Below, in pieces: positions 13,583 to 25,400 of a stretch of 64,000 nucleotides of DNA. The stretch's first letter is position 1, and every line of letters starts with the position of its first letter. This DNA comes from Marchantia polymorpha subsp. ruderalis (lineage: Eukaryota; Streptophyta; Marchantiopsida; Marchantiales; Marchantiaceae). A program made the translations under genes and the position numbers. The notes below the pieces were generated by a model, which was given only the letters and a program-made list of their open reading frames with translations, was not told the DNA's origin and ran no database searches. The DNA lies in contig AP031357.1 in assembly GCA_037833965.1 (NCBI GenBank), forward strand, positions 516,001 through 580,000, read 5' to 3'.

Positions 13583-14010
13583 TTTTTGCTGGAAAAATAT
13601 TGAAAAACATCATTGCAATCAGCAATATTTTTAATTGGCTCTCTACTATACTATTGAATCGTATTCTAAATATGTGTCATTATTTTATGACATTTCAATT
13701 GCGATAAAAAAATTCAAATAAGCTCAATTTATGTTTTCAATTTTGAGAAATGAAGAAAAAACTATCTATGATATACAAATTTATATTGTGAGAAAATTTT
13801 GATAAAATTTTTTGCAATCATCATACTACCTAATTGGCTTTGTATCAAGCTCTTGAATCGTCTTTTATGTATGTGTTGTTATCCGAAGACATTCCAATTG
13901 TGATCAAAAATTTCATAAAAACGTAATTCTTGTCTTCAATTTTGAGAACTTAAAGAAAGTATCTGTGATATTAAAAGATATATTATGCATATTATTGTGA
14001 GCAACATGAT
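13583..14010. repeat. Diverged tandem repeat, about 210-bp unit
   Basis: Two adjacent copies, about 13583-13795 and 13796-14010. Shared landmarks in order: TTGCAATCA, TAATTGGCT, TTGAATCGT, TATGTGT..TTAT, GACATT.CAATTG.GAT, TTTTCAATTTTGAGAA, AAAGA, CTATGATAT, ATTGTGAG. Similarity is moderate with indels. Confidence 0.45.
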
Positions 14011-15880
14011 ATTTTATTTCAAAAATTCTAGAAAAAGTCTATTCATCATGATGCAGATGAATAAATTGCAGTTGATAGTGCGATTGAGATGAATGCTCAA
14101 TTTTTTTGATATTGTCTAGCAACAGAAACGTCAAAAAAATAAGCTTTATAATAATGAATGATACATTTCAGTTTTTTTTACTTAGTGATCAGTTATGAGA
14201 CAAAAACAACTTCATTTTGCTTTACTATGTGTTACATGTTTTGCAGAACATAATTTGTTTTGGTATTCAAACTCATTGGTTGTACGTATGATGTTTTGAG
14301 CAATCATTATATATATATATATATATACACGTTATTGTGATAAATTTATAAATTTGTTTGAGTTATTTGCGTTGTCAACCTGCAACAAATTGCTAAAGTT
14401 TTACGTCGTTTTTAGCCTTTTCACTAGCACTTGACTCAACAATATTTCATTACTTCGTATATGTTTTGGATTTGTATTTTTTACTATTTATTTATTGTTA
14501 ACTTGCATGATATCGCTTCATATGTTTGATCGTCATACAAATAATATCATGTTCACAATAATCAACAAGTTGTTGACAATGTTATGTCCATATTGAACAA
14601 ATTTTCTTCTTGGTATGACGTGTTACAATGCTAGCAATATAAAAGTATGGATTACTAACGCTGTTATTTATCTTGATGGCGCAATGTATATAAACTTTTG
14701 ATTTGCATTTTGCGTGAACTGCATCAATTAGATTTTATTATGGAGTACATTATGAATAACATTTTTAGGATATATATTTTTTCAATCACGACTACATTTA
14801 TTACTTATTTAACAAGAGATCAAAATGTAATTGCAAACTATATGTTTCTAAGTTATGAATAGCTAACTTTCAATGGAAAATTTCATCACTTATTTTGAAA
14901 TGCATTTGACATGGTTGATTATTCATATCAAATCAAAAGAGCTAGATTTCACTCCACTTTGATTTTAGTGGATTGCAATTATTTCTATGCATCATTTTAT
15001 CATTCGAACATATGTAATGTTTTGTGATATTTAATGATTATTCATTCAACAAAATGCTATGGATAACTTACTTTCAATTTTCATTGCCAACGTTGGAGTG
15101 ATTTGATCTTTCAATGCAAAATCAATTGCATATCAACATATTAACTCACATCATCAAAAATCATTATGTTTGAGTTATATTATATAAAGTTTAATATTAA
15201 CTTATGTAATACATGTACCATCAAAGAATCACAAAGATATAATTTTGCATTTTTGAGTGAGAAAGTGATAACCAAATATATCATAATGTATATGAATTCT
15301 AGTTAGAACAAAATACTGGTAGATATAGGCATAAAACAAATAATTATGCTTCATCAAAATAAGTTAAATAGATATTTATTTACCGTGTTTACTAAAGCAT
15401 GGTTTTACCAATTTTTATAATATTACTTGAATTGGTTCTAAGACAGTATGTTTTTAGCATCAAATTACATGTGACTTGATTATATCAATAATCTCATTAT
15501 TATATGTAGATTCTGTATTATAAATTTTTTTGTATGTAACATATCTTTGATATAGTGAGAAAAATAAGCACTTTATCAATACAAATTGAAAATATTTATA
15601 CAAAGATTGAATACAAAATTTGTAAACACAGAGCATTGATATCTATAAACATCCCTTATGAGATTAGTATCATTTAGAATATTTACACAGAACATAAAGT
15701 AGTGAATTCTATAATATAAAAATAAATTGGATTTAAATGTTTTTCTCGACATTTTGATTAGTTTAAAATCGCAGCAACATACATACGATAGAATGATGAT
15801 GCTAAAATATAAACTAATGTTACATTTGTTGTAAGATGAGATGGTGGCATTTCCTTCATTTTCGTTATTAATTTGTCAGT

Positions 15881-18800
15881 ATAACCTCAGTGCGAGGGAG
15901 AGAGATCACTGTAGTGATACATTTAACTATGTGATAGTACGGTTTAGTCTGTAATATCGGGAAATCCTATGAGATCAGACTACCGTTAGGGCCCAGAAGG
16001 TGACTTGAAGAAGGGAAGCAAATTCAAACTGAAACTTCTGATGTGGGGAAGCTGGCGACAGTACCTACTGCAATCAGGTCGGTGGTCCTTCTGACGTATA
16101 GTAACGTGAGTCGGGAATTACTGAAATGTTGGCTGATATCATATCAGCCATCTATCAACAATGAAAACTTATCAGTGATATGTTTTCATTTTAAGTAATA
16201 TAGGATTATTATGCTTGTGTATAGATGTGTGATTCACAGGTTGTATACGGTTAAAATAAAGTACGGTTACCTCGGAGATTCTGTCAGCTCGAGTAACCTG
16301 CCAAAGACGAGGATTAAATTATGAACATAAATCGTCTAACGGGTCCAAACAACGTCCCGTCCTAAATCCACTTCCCGGGCCGACTCTGGGAAGACAAAGT
16401 AACAGTTTGCGAGATTCGTATCAGGTTGACCAAGTTCATAACTGGATCATCCGGTCAATGCCAGAAATGGAAATACCGGACAAATCGCTAGATACTCTAC
16501 TGGTCAGGTGTCTACACTGGTTTGGCATATCTTTGTCCCACATTAATAGAAAACGACACAGAGGATTTCATTGCCCCGTCCGGTAGCGGGACTGAAGAAA
16601 TCGGTGCCGCTGTCTATCATATCCAGTGACCTTATGCACTAGTCCGAGATGCAGGCCACAGAGTGTGTACTTATTTACAGCCGGCGACAACTTCTATTCC
16701 TCCTTATATCTCTGCAGTAAAATACTAAGGTTTCCTCAAACTACTGCCAAGTTGGCAGCTGCCGGTTTCGTGGGCGGAGGCTTGCTGGTCCGGTGAAAGT
16801 TCTTATAACCCTCTGGGCTGACTATGTGCTGCATGGCAACACACTCCGAATCAGCGCACTCCGCCACTTCACCGGTTCCACAGATTGTGGCATCAATGTA
16901 TGCAAAGATTTGACTGCTCGTACGTGCTGAACAGGAGAGGAGGACACTGCACCACTGAACTTGTTTGTTCACGTATGTCAGGCATTACTTGCAGAAAAGG
17001 GCGGAATCAGAATCAGGATATAAGCAGCATATGAACTATCTTCAATTTCGACAGTTTGAGTGAGGGGGATTTAGTTTCATCCTTGCGCAGAAATTGTAAA
17101 TGAAATGATGTTTTGTCTTCTTAAAGCAAGAAATGATGAAGTTTCGAGAAGTTGTCTGCTTCCAATGTCGATGCAAGGTAGATTATTGTTTTGATCTCAG
17201 GCGTCGATATCTCTGAGTTTCTTCGGTCCAGCAGTCTCAAATGTATCATCGTATTCTTTCCGCTTGTTCGAAATGTCCAGATGTCCATAGAAACATCTTC
17301 GATGTGATTATAATGACATCGACAATCAATGGAGGTTCACTTAAGTTAAAATATGCACAGGAGCACATCAGTCCTCCATGCATGACCGTGTGTTCACCAG
17401 GTAGAGGATCTGTTTGAGAACATCAACGAGTATGACAGGAAACTGAGAAGGTGTCATGTGCAGAAACTTCCAATGTACAGTCAAAACTGTGGAAAGGCAA
17501 GGGCATCAAATCGCGCAGAAGAACTGTTTCCGGCCTTTCCTGCTCTGTGTAGTTTAGAGTTTGATCTACCAAAAAGTCTCATGTCTCATTTCTGATTAAA
17601 GTCTGTAAACTTGCAGTTAGAAATCCAAGAAATACAAGGAACCATTATGTGCAGGATTGCAAGCTTAAATCAGTTTTCTCAAAACTGGTTACTGATCTCA
17701 GTACGAATGACAAGGAAGACCACGCCAAGACTTAGGCAGTGTTTGGTTAGCAAAGCTTTCACAATTGCAGTCAATCAGTCACTCCGAATCCCAATGCCAC
17801 TACCGAGTGTTAACTCGTGACCGTTATGTCATTATGTGGTCGTCTCATTCATCTCGGGTGATGGCTTGGGTATCCGATCCATCACAAAGAGCAATCTAGC
17901 TCCAGGCATATTCCATAGACGTCGAGCACCTTCCTGGTAGCCACAGCATTCTGGTTTTCAAGACGAAGACTATTCACAACAACTTAGTGGAGGATCGCAG
18001 GACGTACGAAGCCTGCCCACAGAGGTATGTCGTTCCAGCGTTGGAATCCAGTTCCAGCGTTGGAATCCAGCGGTGTCTGGGGCCTTGCTGGAATCGGAGG
18101 GTGTTGTAAGACCTCGATCCGGAACGTTCTTTCGAAAGTAAATTCTCAGACCAGCTTTCGCCCGCCAATCCTCCAATGCCACCGTCGAGGTTTGTTACGG
18201 ACCGGAGAATCTCGAAATCGAGGCTCCTCAAGGCCGGCAGAGGATGAGAACATGTCTCGAGGACAGAATCCTCGTCTCGAAAGATGGCAGAGCCCCCTCG
18301 AGGAGGTCAGACAGGATCGTCGAACCTCCGTTCGCGTTCGAATGCTCTCAAACGCGCGAACCACTTCGTGGTTCCCGCTGTGAAGCACTCCAGAGTCCGG
18401 AGTCGACACGGTACTGTCACTGTACCGTACCTGTCCCCAGCTTTAGTGACATTCCCAGTTCCAGCAGGTGGACAAGTGTGCCACTCACGGCGGCTGCGAC
18501 GAAGTAGCATCACTGAGTAGTCATGGCTAGAGTCTCTTGACCGGAGTAGAAGAAGGGTATCTTGGCTCCAGACCGACTGAGGGCACGGAAGTGACGAATC
18601 GGTTGCAGCCACGTGAGCAACCGAGAACGCCGGACGGAGGACGGAGGACGGAGAGAAAGAGTTTTAGCGGCAGTGGGGCGAGACAATTTTGAATCAAGAT
18701 CGGGACTCTGCCAGTCGCAGGGGAGCGGACGCGCGCGTACGAGGTTCTTTTCACGTCACTGGAGCGATCAGCGCTATCAGCCGGCGGCAAATGGAGGGGG

Positions 18801-19440
18801 AGGTAAGGGAGTTCACGCGCGCTCGTACTCCCTGAACGAACAACGCCACGCTGCAGGCTCCCATTCGCCGCAAACAGCCGGTATTCCAATCCGGAAGGAG
18901 ACCTGACGGCGATCGCCCAAGAAACCGGGAACGTGCACAGAGCCTCGAGCCCGCGCCTCTCCGCGGGAACTCTCCTGCGCACACCATCCGCCCGTCGATG
19001 TCCTCAATCGATGGCCATGTTTCGGTCCTACGTGAGAATCTTTCGATCGGTCCCTCCTCCAGGTCGCCGGTAAACTTGACTTTCTGAACGAGGCCTGTTC
19101 TACTGGCAGTGCATTGCAGGCGAGCGTGAATGTTCGTGAGGCGAGCGCCACCGAGCGAGCGAGCGAGAGCGAGGGAACGAGGAAGAGAACGAGAGAAACC
19201 TTGAGCTCGTGGCCGAGACTGCGATTGCAACGGCAAATACGGACGGGGCGAACTCGCTCTCTTGAGTTTTGGTTCAGTGAGGCCATCGAAGTGCGCAACG
19301 GGGAGTAGGGTCGAATCGAACGTTGTTACCCGCTTGCGATTTTCGTTAAGTTGGTTGTGTGTCGCGTCTTCGAGTAGTCGTTGGTGGGTTTGTTGCTGCG
19401 AATTGGGGTGTTGTCGCTGTGGGAGGAGGGAGGAGAGTTC
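15881..19440. other. Intergenic to RCC2-like 5' region, no convincing gene
   Basis: Base composition rises sharply at about 15880. A 78-codon open frame (16972-16736, -) lies downstream of a possible TCTCCTGTTCAG acceptor but starts with GTG and matches nothing I know. A + strand frame near 17400-17596 is open but has no start. From about 18600 the DNA is CpG-rich with GACGGAG (18634-18654) and GAGC (19141-19170) microsatellites, as expected for a promoter and 5' leader of the RCC2-like gene at 19444. Confidence 0.4.
18032..18069. repeat. 19-bp perfect tandem duplication
   Basis: GTTCCAGCGTTGGAATCCA occurs at 18032-18050 and again at 18051-18069. Each unit holds a near-palindrome (TTCCAGCGTTGGAA). 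It lies about 1.4 kb upstream of the RCC2-like ATG. Function unknown. Confidence 0.8.
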
Positions 19441-19443
19441 TCG

Positions 19444-22400
19444 ATGGCAGCAACAGAGAGTGCTGGAGCTGGACCTCCAGCGACGCCTAAGCCGGTAGAA
19501 GCGGAGAAGGGGGAGAAACAAGAGGAGAAAGTCGAGGAGGAGAAAGAAAAAGAGGAAGAAGAGGAGGAAGTGAAAGGAGGCGAGTTGTTATTTTGTGGAT
19601 GTGCGTCTTGGGAAAATGTCGGCAGGAAGACCGTGGACGGTAGTAACAATACCAATATGTCCAAGCCTGTTCGACTTACTTCTCTCCTGAACGTCTCCAT
19701 CGCTTTCATTGCGTCTGGATCAGGTACTCCCCAATTTTTTCTACTATATGGTGTTTGTTTCTTCATTCTTCCTTGATTTCAAATTGGGTTCGAAAGGCTG
19801 CTTTTTACTCGTTCAGACCAATTTCGATCAACTCGCATCTTTCAACCCGAACGTACTCTCTCTCAACTGTTATGACCGAGTTTATATGCTCTGTTCCTGT
19901 CTGTCCTTGCATTGCACTTAATTTTACGATATTCTGCATATCGTTTTCTGCTCAGTCGTATCGAACGATGTGGCTGGTTTTCGTTTGTTTCCATTATTGT
20001 TGAAAAGCTACGGAAACCCTGTACAAGTGCGGTGGTTCAAAGCCTCTAATAAAGGGGTGACATGCATCTGATGTTGTTTGTACGAATATGACGTTGCCAA
20101 CCAGCACATTTGATGAAATTTTGTTTCGGATCGTAGAAGTTTATTTTAGCTGCCTGGCGTCAATAGTTACAACCGTAAACCGTAACTAGCGCCTTGTTTT
20201 AATTTTACCTTTCACCTATGTGCGCAGTTTGTGAGTCGCTGATCTCTATCTCTCTACTGACCTTCTCACGTATTAGTTTTTTCCTCCAGTTACCATTTTT
20301 TGTATCTTGTTCAGCTTATCATTCTTCTTCATGAGAGTGGGTTTACCAGACTGACTTCAGTGCTATAAGCAACTACAAGAATCACATTGTAGAAGCTGAT
20401 GATGAAAAATTATTTTTCATTGTAATGTCAGTCTGCACAACGCAATTTTCCTACACTGAGGTTTCTCGAACTTCTGCCTTACTCTCCAACGTTGTTCTTT
20501 CTGCACATGGAATTTGCTCCAAAATCAAGGCTGCGGACGTGAGCCTGAGATGATCTAGACACAATGATGGAGGAAATGTATGCAAAATAAATCCGTAGTA
20601 GGGTTGATAGAGAAGATTTCTTGAACCTGAATGCATGCATAACGGCCATCAATATCCTTTATGTCGTTTTTATTCTCTATATACTTTCTAATATTGCGGA
20701 CATTCTTTTTTAGTTTTTCAGCTATTGACTTGGAAAATTGAAATATGGCTCAGGCTTCATCATTTGAAGTCTACTGAAATCATTGTGTCGCTAATTAGAT
20801 AACGGAGGTCTTCACTTATTTCACTTCTAAATGTACACATGTAAAATTTATCCACTTAAAGTTTGTGTTGCGTACTATTGAGAAGTCATCCATGGACGTG
20901 TCTCTTCTAGACGCTCATGCAATTATAAATCATGAATATCTCGGTCGGGAACGCCATAACTTTGTTGACTGATCTCCGTGGTGTTTAAATTTTTGTCTCG
21001 CTCTTGTCAGGGATTATTCTTCTGAGGCTTGCAAAGTATTTGCCAATGATTTGGTTTGAGAAACTATGAAATGAATAGAATATAAATGACACGAGGAGAG
21101 TCATTCACTTGAGAATTAGTCGTATTAGTTGCACGAATAACGTTTGGTCTCTTATTGCACGCAGCCTCGTGTCATTGTGTGGCTCTCGATGTAAATGGAC
21201 GCTGTTACACCTGGGGTCGCAATGAGGTAAGAGGAATAGGGGGTTGGTGAATTTCTTTTGAAATCAATCGGACCTCCTTGCGTCTTAAGCCCTCGCGATT
21301 GATCGCGCGTTATTGCAATTGTTTTTTACATTGTTATGTACAAGATTAGTAATCTCTGTTTGAATTTTTCACTGAAGACAAAGCTGCGGATTGCGAAGAA
21401 CTCATCACTGTCACTTCTCATATGCAGAAAGGTCAACTAGGCCATGGAGATTTTCTCCAGCGTAATAGTCCAACGCTTGTGACAGCCCTAACAAGGTATA
21501 CCAAGACACATGTTGCTCATAGACATGACCTTTCATTCAAAAACCAGGACAGTGCAAATTACAGGTCAATTCAACAAGTATGAGTGTTTCACATCTCCGC
21601 TTTGTGCTGTCCAGACACGTAGTGGTTAAGGCGGGAGCTGGTCGAAGCCACACTGTTGTCGCTACTGAAGAAGGTTCCTCTTTGGCTTTTGGATGGAACA
21701 AACATGGTCAACTAGGATCAGGCAGTCTGAAAGAAGGTGTGTGCGTTTTCATCAGCAAGTGATGTCACAACAATGTGGATGGAATGTGTTGTCTTTTCTT
21801 GGAAAGTCTTGTTGTCGTCGATTCTAGTGCTGAATCGATCGTTAAAACAGGGTCAGAGTAAACCTTAGTCTTCACTAGGAAAGATACCCACCTGTTTTGA
21901 TTTGAACGGTTTTTTGAAGTTCTCACTGTAACGCTTTGTGGCACAAAGAGCAAGGAGGTACTCATCTTTTTGGCCGGAAGAGATCAGCAATAGTTGTCAA
22001 TAGCATGTCAGTCTTGGGAACATCTGTAAAAGTGTGGATAGCTTTCAAATGACGCAATTTGCCGATCTGATGATCTGTATTTCTTATGGGGTATTGTAAG
22101 AGAGCGACCAATATAGAAGCGGAGAAGCTGCCGGTTAGATGTTTGGTTACAGAGGTGAAACAAGTGTATTGTGGAGCGGAATTTACCCTTTGGCTGTCAT
22201 CTGTAACTGGGGCTTCAATTCTGTAAGTTCATAAACTTAGTCACTTTTGGAGTAGTGGGCTTCCATGCTTTAGTCACATGGTTTTCAAGATGAGCAGAAA
22301 TTGTGAAGAAAACATGAAATTGTAATCATCCTATGAAAAGGGTTTGTTGTTCTTAACCAGCTGGATTCTAAGGAAACGAATTCTAAACTGCCAGCACTTT

Positions 22401-25400
22401 TCCAATGGAACTTGTTAATGAGGGTTATAAAGTAGCATATTCGGGCGAGAAAGTGCTGGCATGAAATAATGGCCCTAACAGACCCGCTAAGCGTCGTTGG
22501 CTTGGTCAAATGGGCAAAAAGTGTCTACTTCTACTGCTTCCAATCAATTTTTATTTTTTTTTCTTATTTGCCGAGTGAACCTGGCAAGATGGTGTTCACT
22601 GTTTGTTCGAGGGTCTTAAGTATAATTTATATGCTCACTATTTGAACAGCTTTTTTTTTTTGGTTTCTCTGCCTCTTTTTTTGTTGAAATTTGTACGATT
22701 TCAAACCAACAGGAAACGGATTTTGGTCACAAGATGAGTTTTTTTTACTTCTTTCACACATCTACTATCTCTCTTGGTAACTTTCTGTTATATGTCAGCT
22801 TAATGTATTTGATTATCTGCTCAGATGGAAAATCTAGTCTACTTGTACATGTAGCCTGTACACTGATCTAGGAGAGTATTTCATTGTTCAGGTCTGCTGG
22901 CTTGCCTCAGTACGGACAACTCGGACATGGAACTGATAACGAGGTAGGGAATGAATGCGAAGCGATCCTAACATATAAGGTTTAAGTTGTGTGCTCCCAT
23001 TTGTTTTAAAGTTCATAGGTGATGCCTGTAAGGCTATTCTTTTGTTTTTAAGCTAACGACCGTGTATCAAATTCTTGTCCAGTACAATTCCAAGGAAGGT
23101 TCAGTGCGTTTAGTCTATGAGCCACAACCGCGGCCTCGAGCCATTGCATCCCTCGCCGGAAAAAATATTACCAAAGCAGCTTGTGGAAACAATCACAGTG
23201 GTGGGTTTACAGAACCTGGTTAATTATGGAGCCTTTTCCTTTACTCAATATGAAAATGTCTTGAACACTTAATCCTATTTATTCACCTTGCTTTTGACAC
23301 CTTTGGATAAGCTTGGTATTGTAGAAGCTCAGCTCATACATTAAAGTTTTTAACCGACATCTCTTCCTGAATGTTGATGTGAATAATGAGCAAGTCATCT
23401 TTCTTATGGGTACTACTAAATGTTGACGTTAACATGTACACTATCAACCTACATATTCGCTCACTTGGAATGATATTTTAGACTAAATATTAGTTTCTAT
23501 CGAGCATGTATCAGTAAATGTATCTTGTTACGTAGTCTTACTTGTTACAAATTTATTGATGTCCGTTGTCTATTGATGTGACTAAAATATGTGAATGTTT
23601 GTGTATGTATTTGTGTGGACATCGAGATGCAGTGGCTGTAGACTCGGACGGCTTTGTGTATACGTGAGTATATAGTCTGAGGACATCCCCCTCTTTCCAA
23701 GTATCTGCCCTAGTATGTTTTTCTATCATGTGAACCAACTGTCTGCACATGTTCTAGGTTTGAGTCTTTGCAATGAAAGTTTTTGCGAAATTGAATGTTT
23801 GTGGCGAGCATTGATTTTGTCAATTCGATAAATTTACTAATGTGTGTGAGGGTTTTCATGTTTGTCATCCGACTCTTTGATTTGCAGGTGGGGCTTTGGC
23901 GGTCATGGAAGGTGAGCTGATCTATCGATTGTCATGGACATGGCTTCATTCTTTTATATATCTTGAGTGAATGAAAATAGAGTGCTCAAATACAGTTCTT
24001 GTAGGCATGGATATGGTGAAAATTGTTGAAGACAAAGGCTCTGCCTAAATGTTTTATTGTGGACTTACAGTTTTTACACGACTTATAGCGACTTCAATTT
24101 GTATCTTACAGACTGGGTCACAAGGAACAAAAGGATGAATGGGCTCCGCGAGTCGTGGACCAGTTCCAGCGTTCTAACACGTTGCCACCAACAGCTGTCG
24201 TTGCCGCAGGGTCTGCATACTCTGCATGTACCGCCGGTATGCAAATGCCCTTAAGTTTTGTCACAGTTCTTGAAGGTAGTTTGGCTTCATATTTTATTAA
24301 CGTCTTAGCTTATATTTTGCAGTTCGGCTAACACTGGCTCTAATTTCTGTCAATTTCCTACCGAGAACAGGAGGCGGTCAGTTATATATGTGGGGACGTG
24401 TGAAGACGACAGGTGACAATTGGATGTATCCGAAGCCTGTCATGGACTTAAGGTAACCTTCTATTTTTTTGTTTGGTTGAAAGTTGAAATTCTCAAGGAT
24501 ATCCATCCAGCTTCTTCCTATATCTCCGCAACTTCCTGAAGCATGTAAAATGGTGTATTGTCGGTCGCGGATGAATCTGTCTCAAGCAATAGGATTGATA
24601 AGGATTTTATTAGCACTCAAACCTCGTGCAGGGTTTATGTGGCCACCAAGTATTTACTTCATTCAAGTGATCAATGTCAAATGTCAAATTATTTTGACCT
24701 GAAACTTCGTAATTATACATTTAATAATGTATACTCTATAAATGATATTTAAAATGCATTTTTGCCAAGAAGGTGGACATTATTGAAAGTTAAGCCTTTG
24801 TCTGACGTAGATTCTTAACCAGATTTGTTGAGCTCTTTCAACCCGTCGGTTAAATCTAGCCCTGAAGTCAAATATAAAGATTAAAATCGATCTGTGTTTC
24901 ATGCCTGGTTGTTTTTCAGTGGCTGGAACATTCGAAGCATGGATTGTGGTAATACAAGCAGCGTGGCTGCTGCAGAGAATTCCTGCATCAGCTGGGGAAC
25001 AGCAGTTTACGGAGAACTCGGCTACGGCCCCACTGGACCCAAGTATGTTGTTTGTACTAGTTAGTATTAATGTTGTGCATTTGTAGAGTTTCAGTTTAAA
25101 TGCCATCTGCTGAATTCCACCAACGGTAGCTCTAGCTCTTGATATGTGTGTTGAAAAAACCTAATTTTGTGCATGGTGCTTGACTGCCTAAACAGATCGT
25201 CAGCAAACCCAAAGCTGATTGACGTGCTCGAAGGAATGCATGTCATGAGGTACACTTCAAAACTATTTTTATGCTGAATAATCTTGAACTTCTACAACGA
25301 AGTCGCTTCTGGTGATCGATTCATATTGTTTTGTTGCTTCCCACTGAGTTGGGTTAAAAAGACGGAATGTGTTTGCACCATCACCATCTTCAAATATAGT

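Larger units (their letters stand above)
9506..15880. other. AT-rich gene-free block with decayed repeats
   Basis: Very AT-rich, with dense stops and long A/T runs and short TA runs (for example 11001-11016, 11660-11674, 14309-14325). No exon-like open frame, RNA gene or recognisable pol motif was found. It contains two sets of diverged direct repeats, listed separately, suggesting old transposon or satellite-like sequence heavily degraded toward AT. Confidence 0.6.

Noticed and set aside
16736-16972. Possible RALF-like precursor (short Cys-containing peptide)
   Set aside because: It starts with GTG, lacks the YISY motif and the mature RALF cysteine pattern, and has no signal peptide.
20344-20440. 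Inverted repeat (CAGACTGAC arms) as a microRNA precursor
   Set aside because: The stem is only about 9 bp with a poorly paired interior, in intron 1 of the RCC2-like gene.
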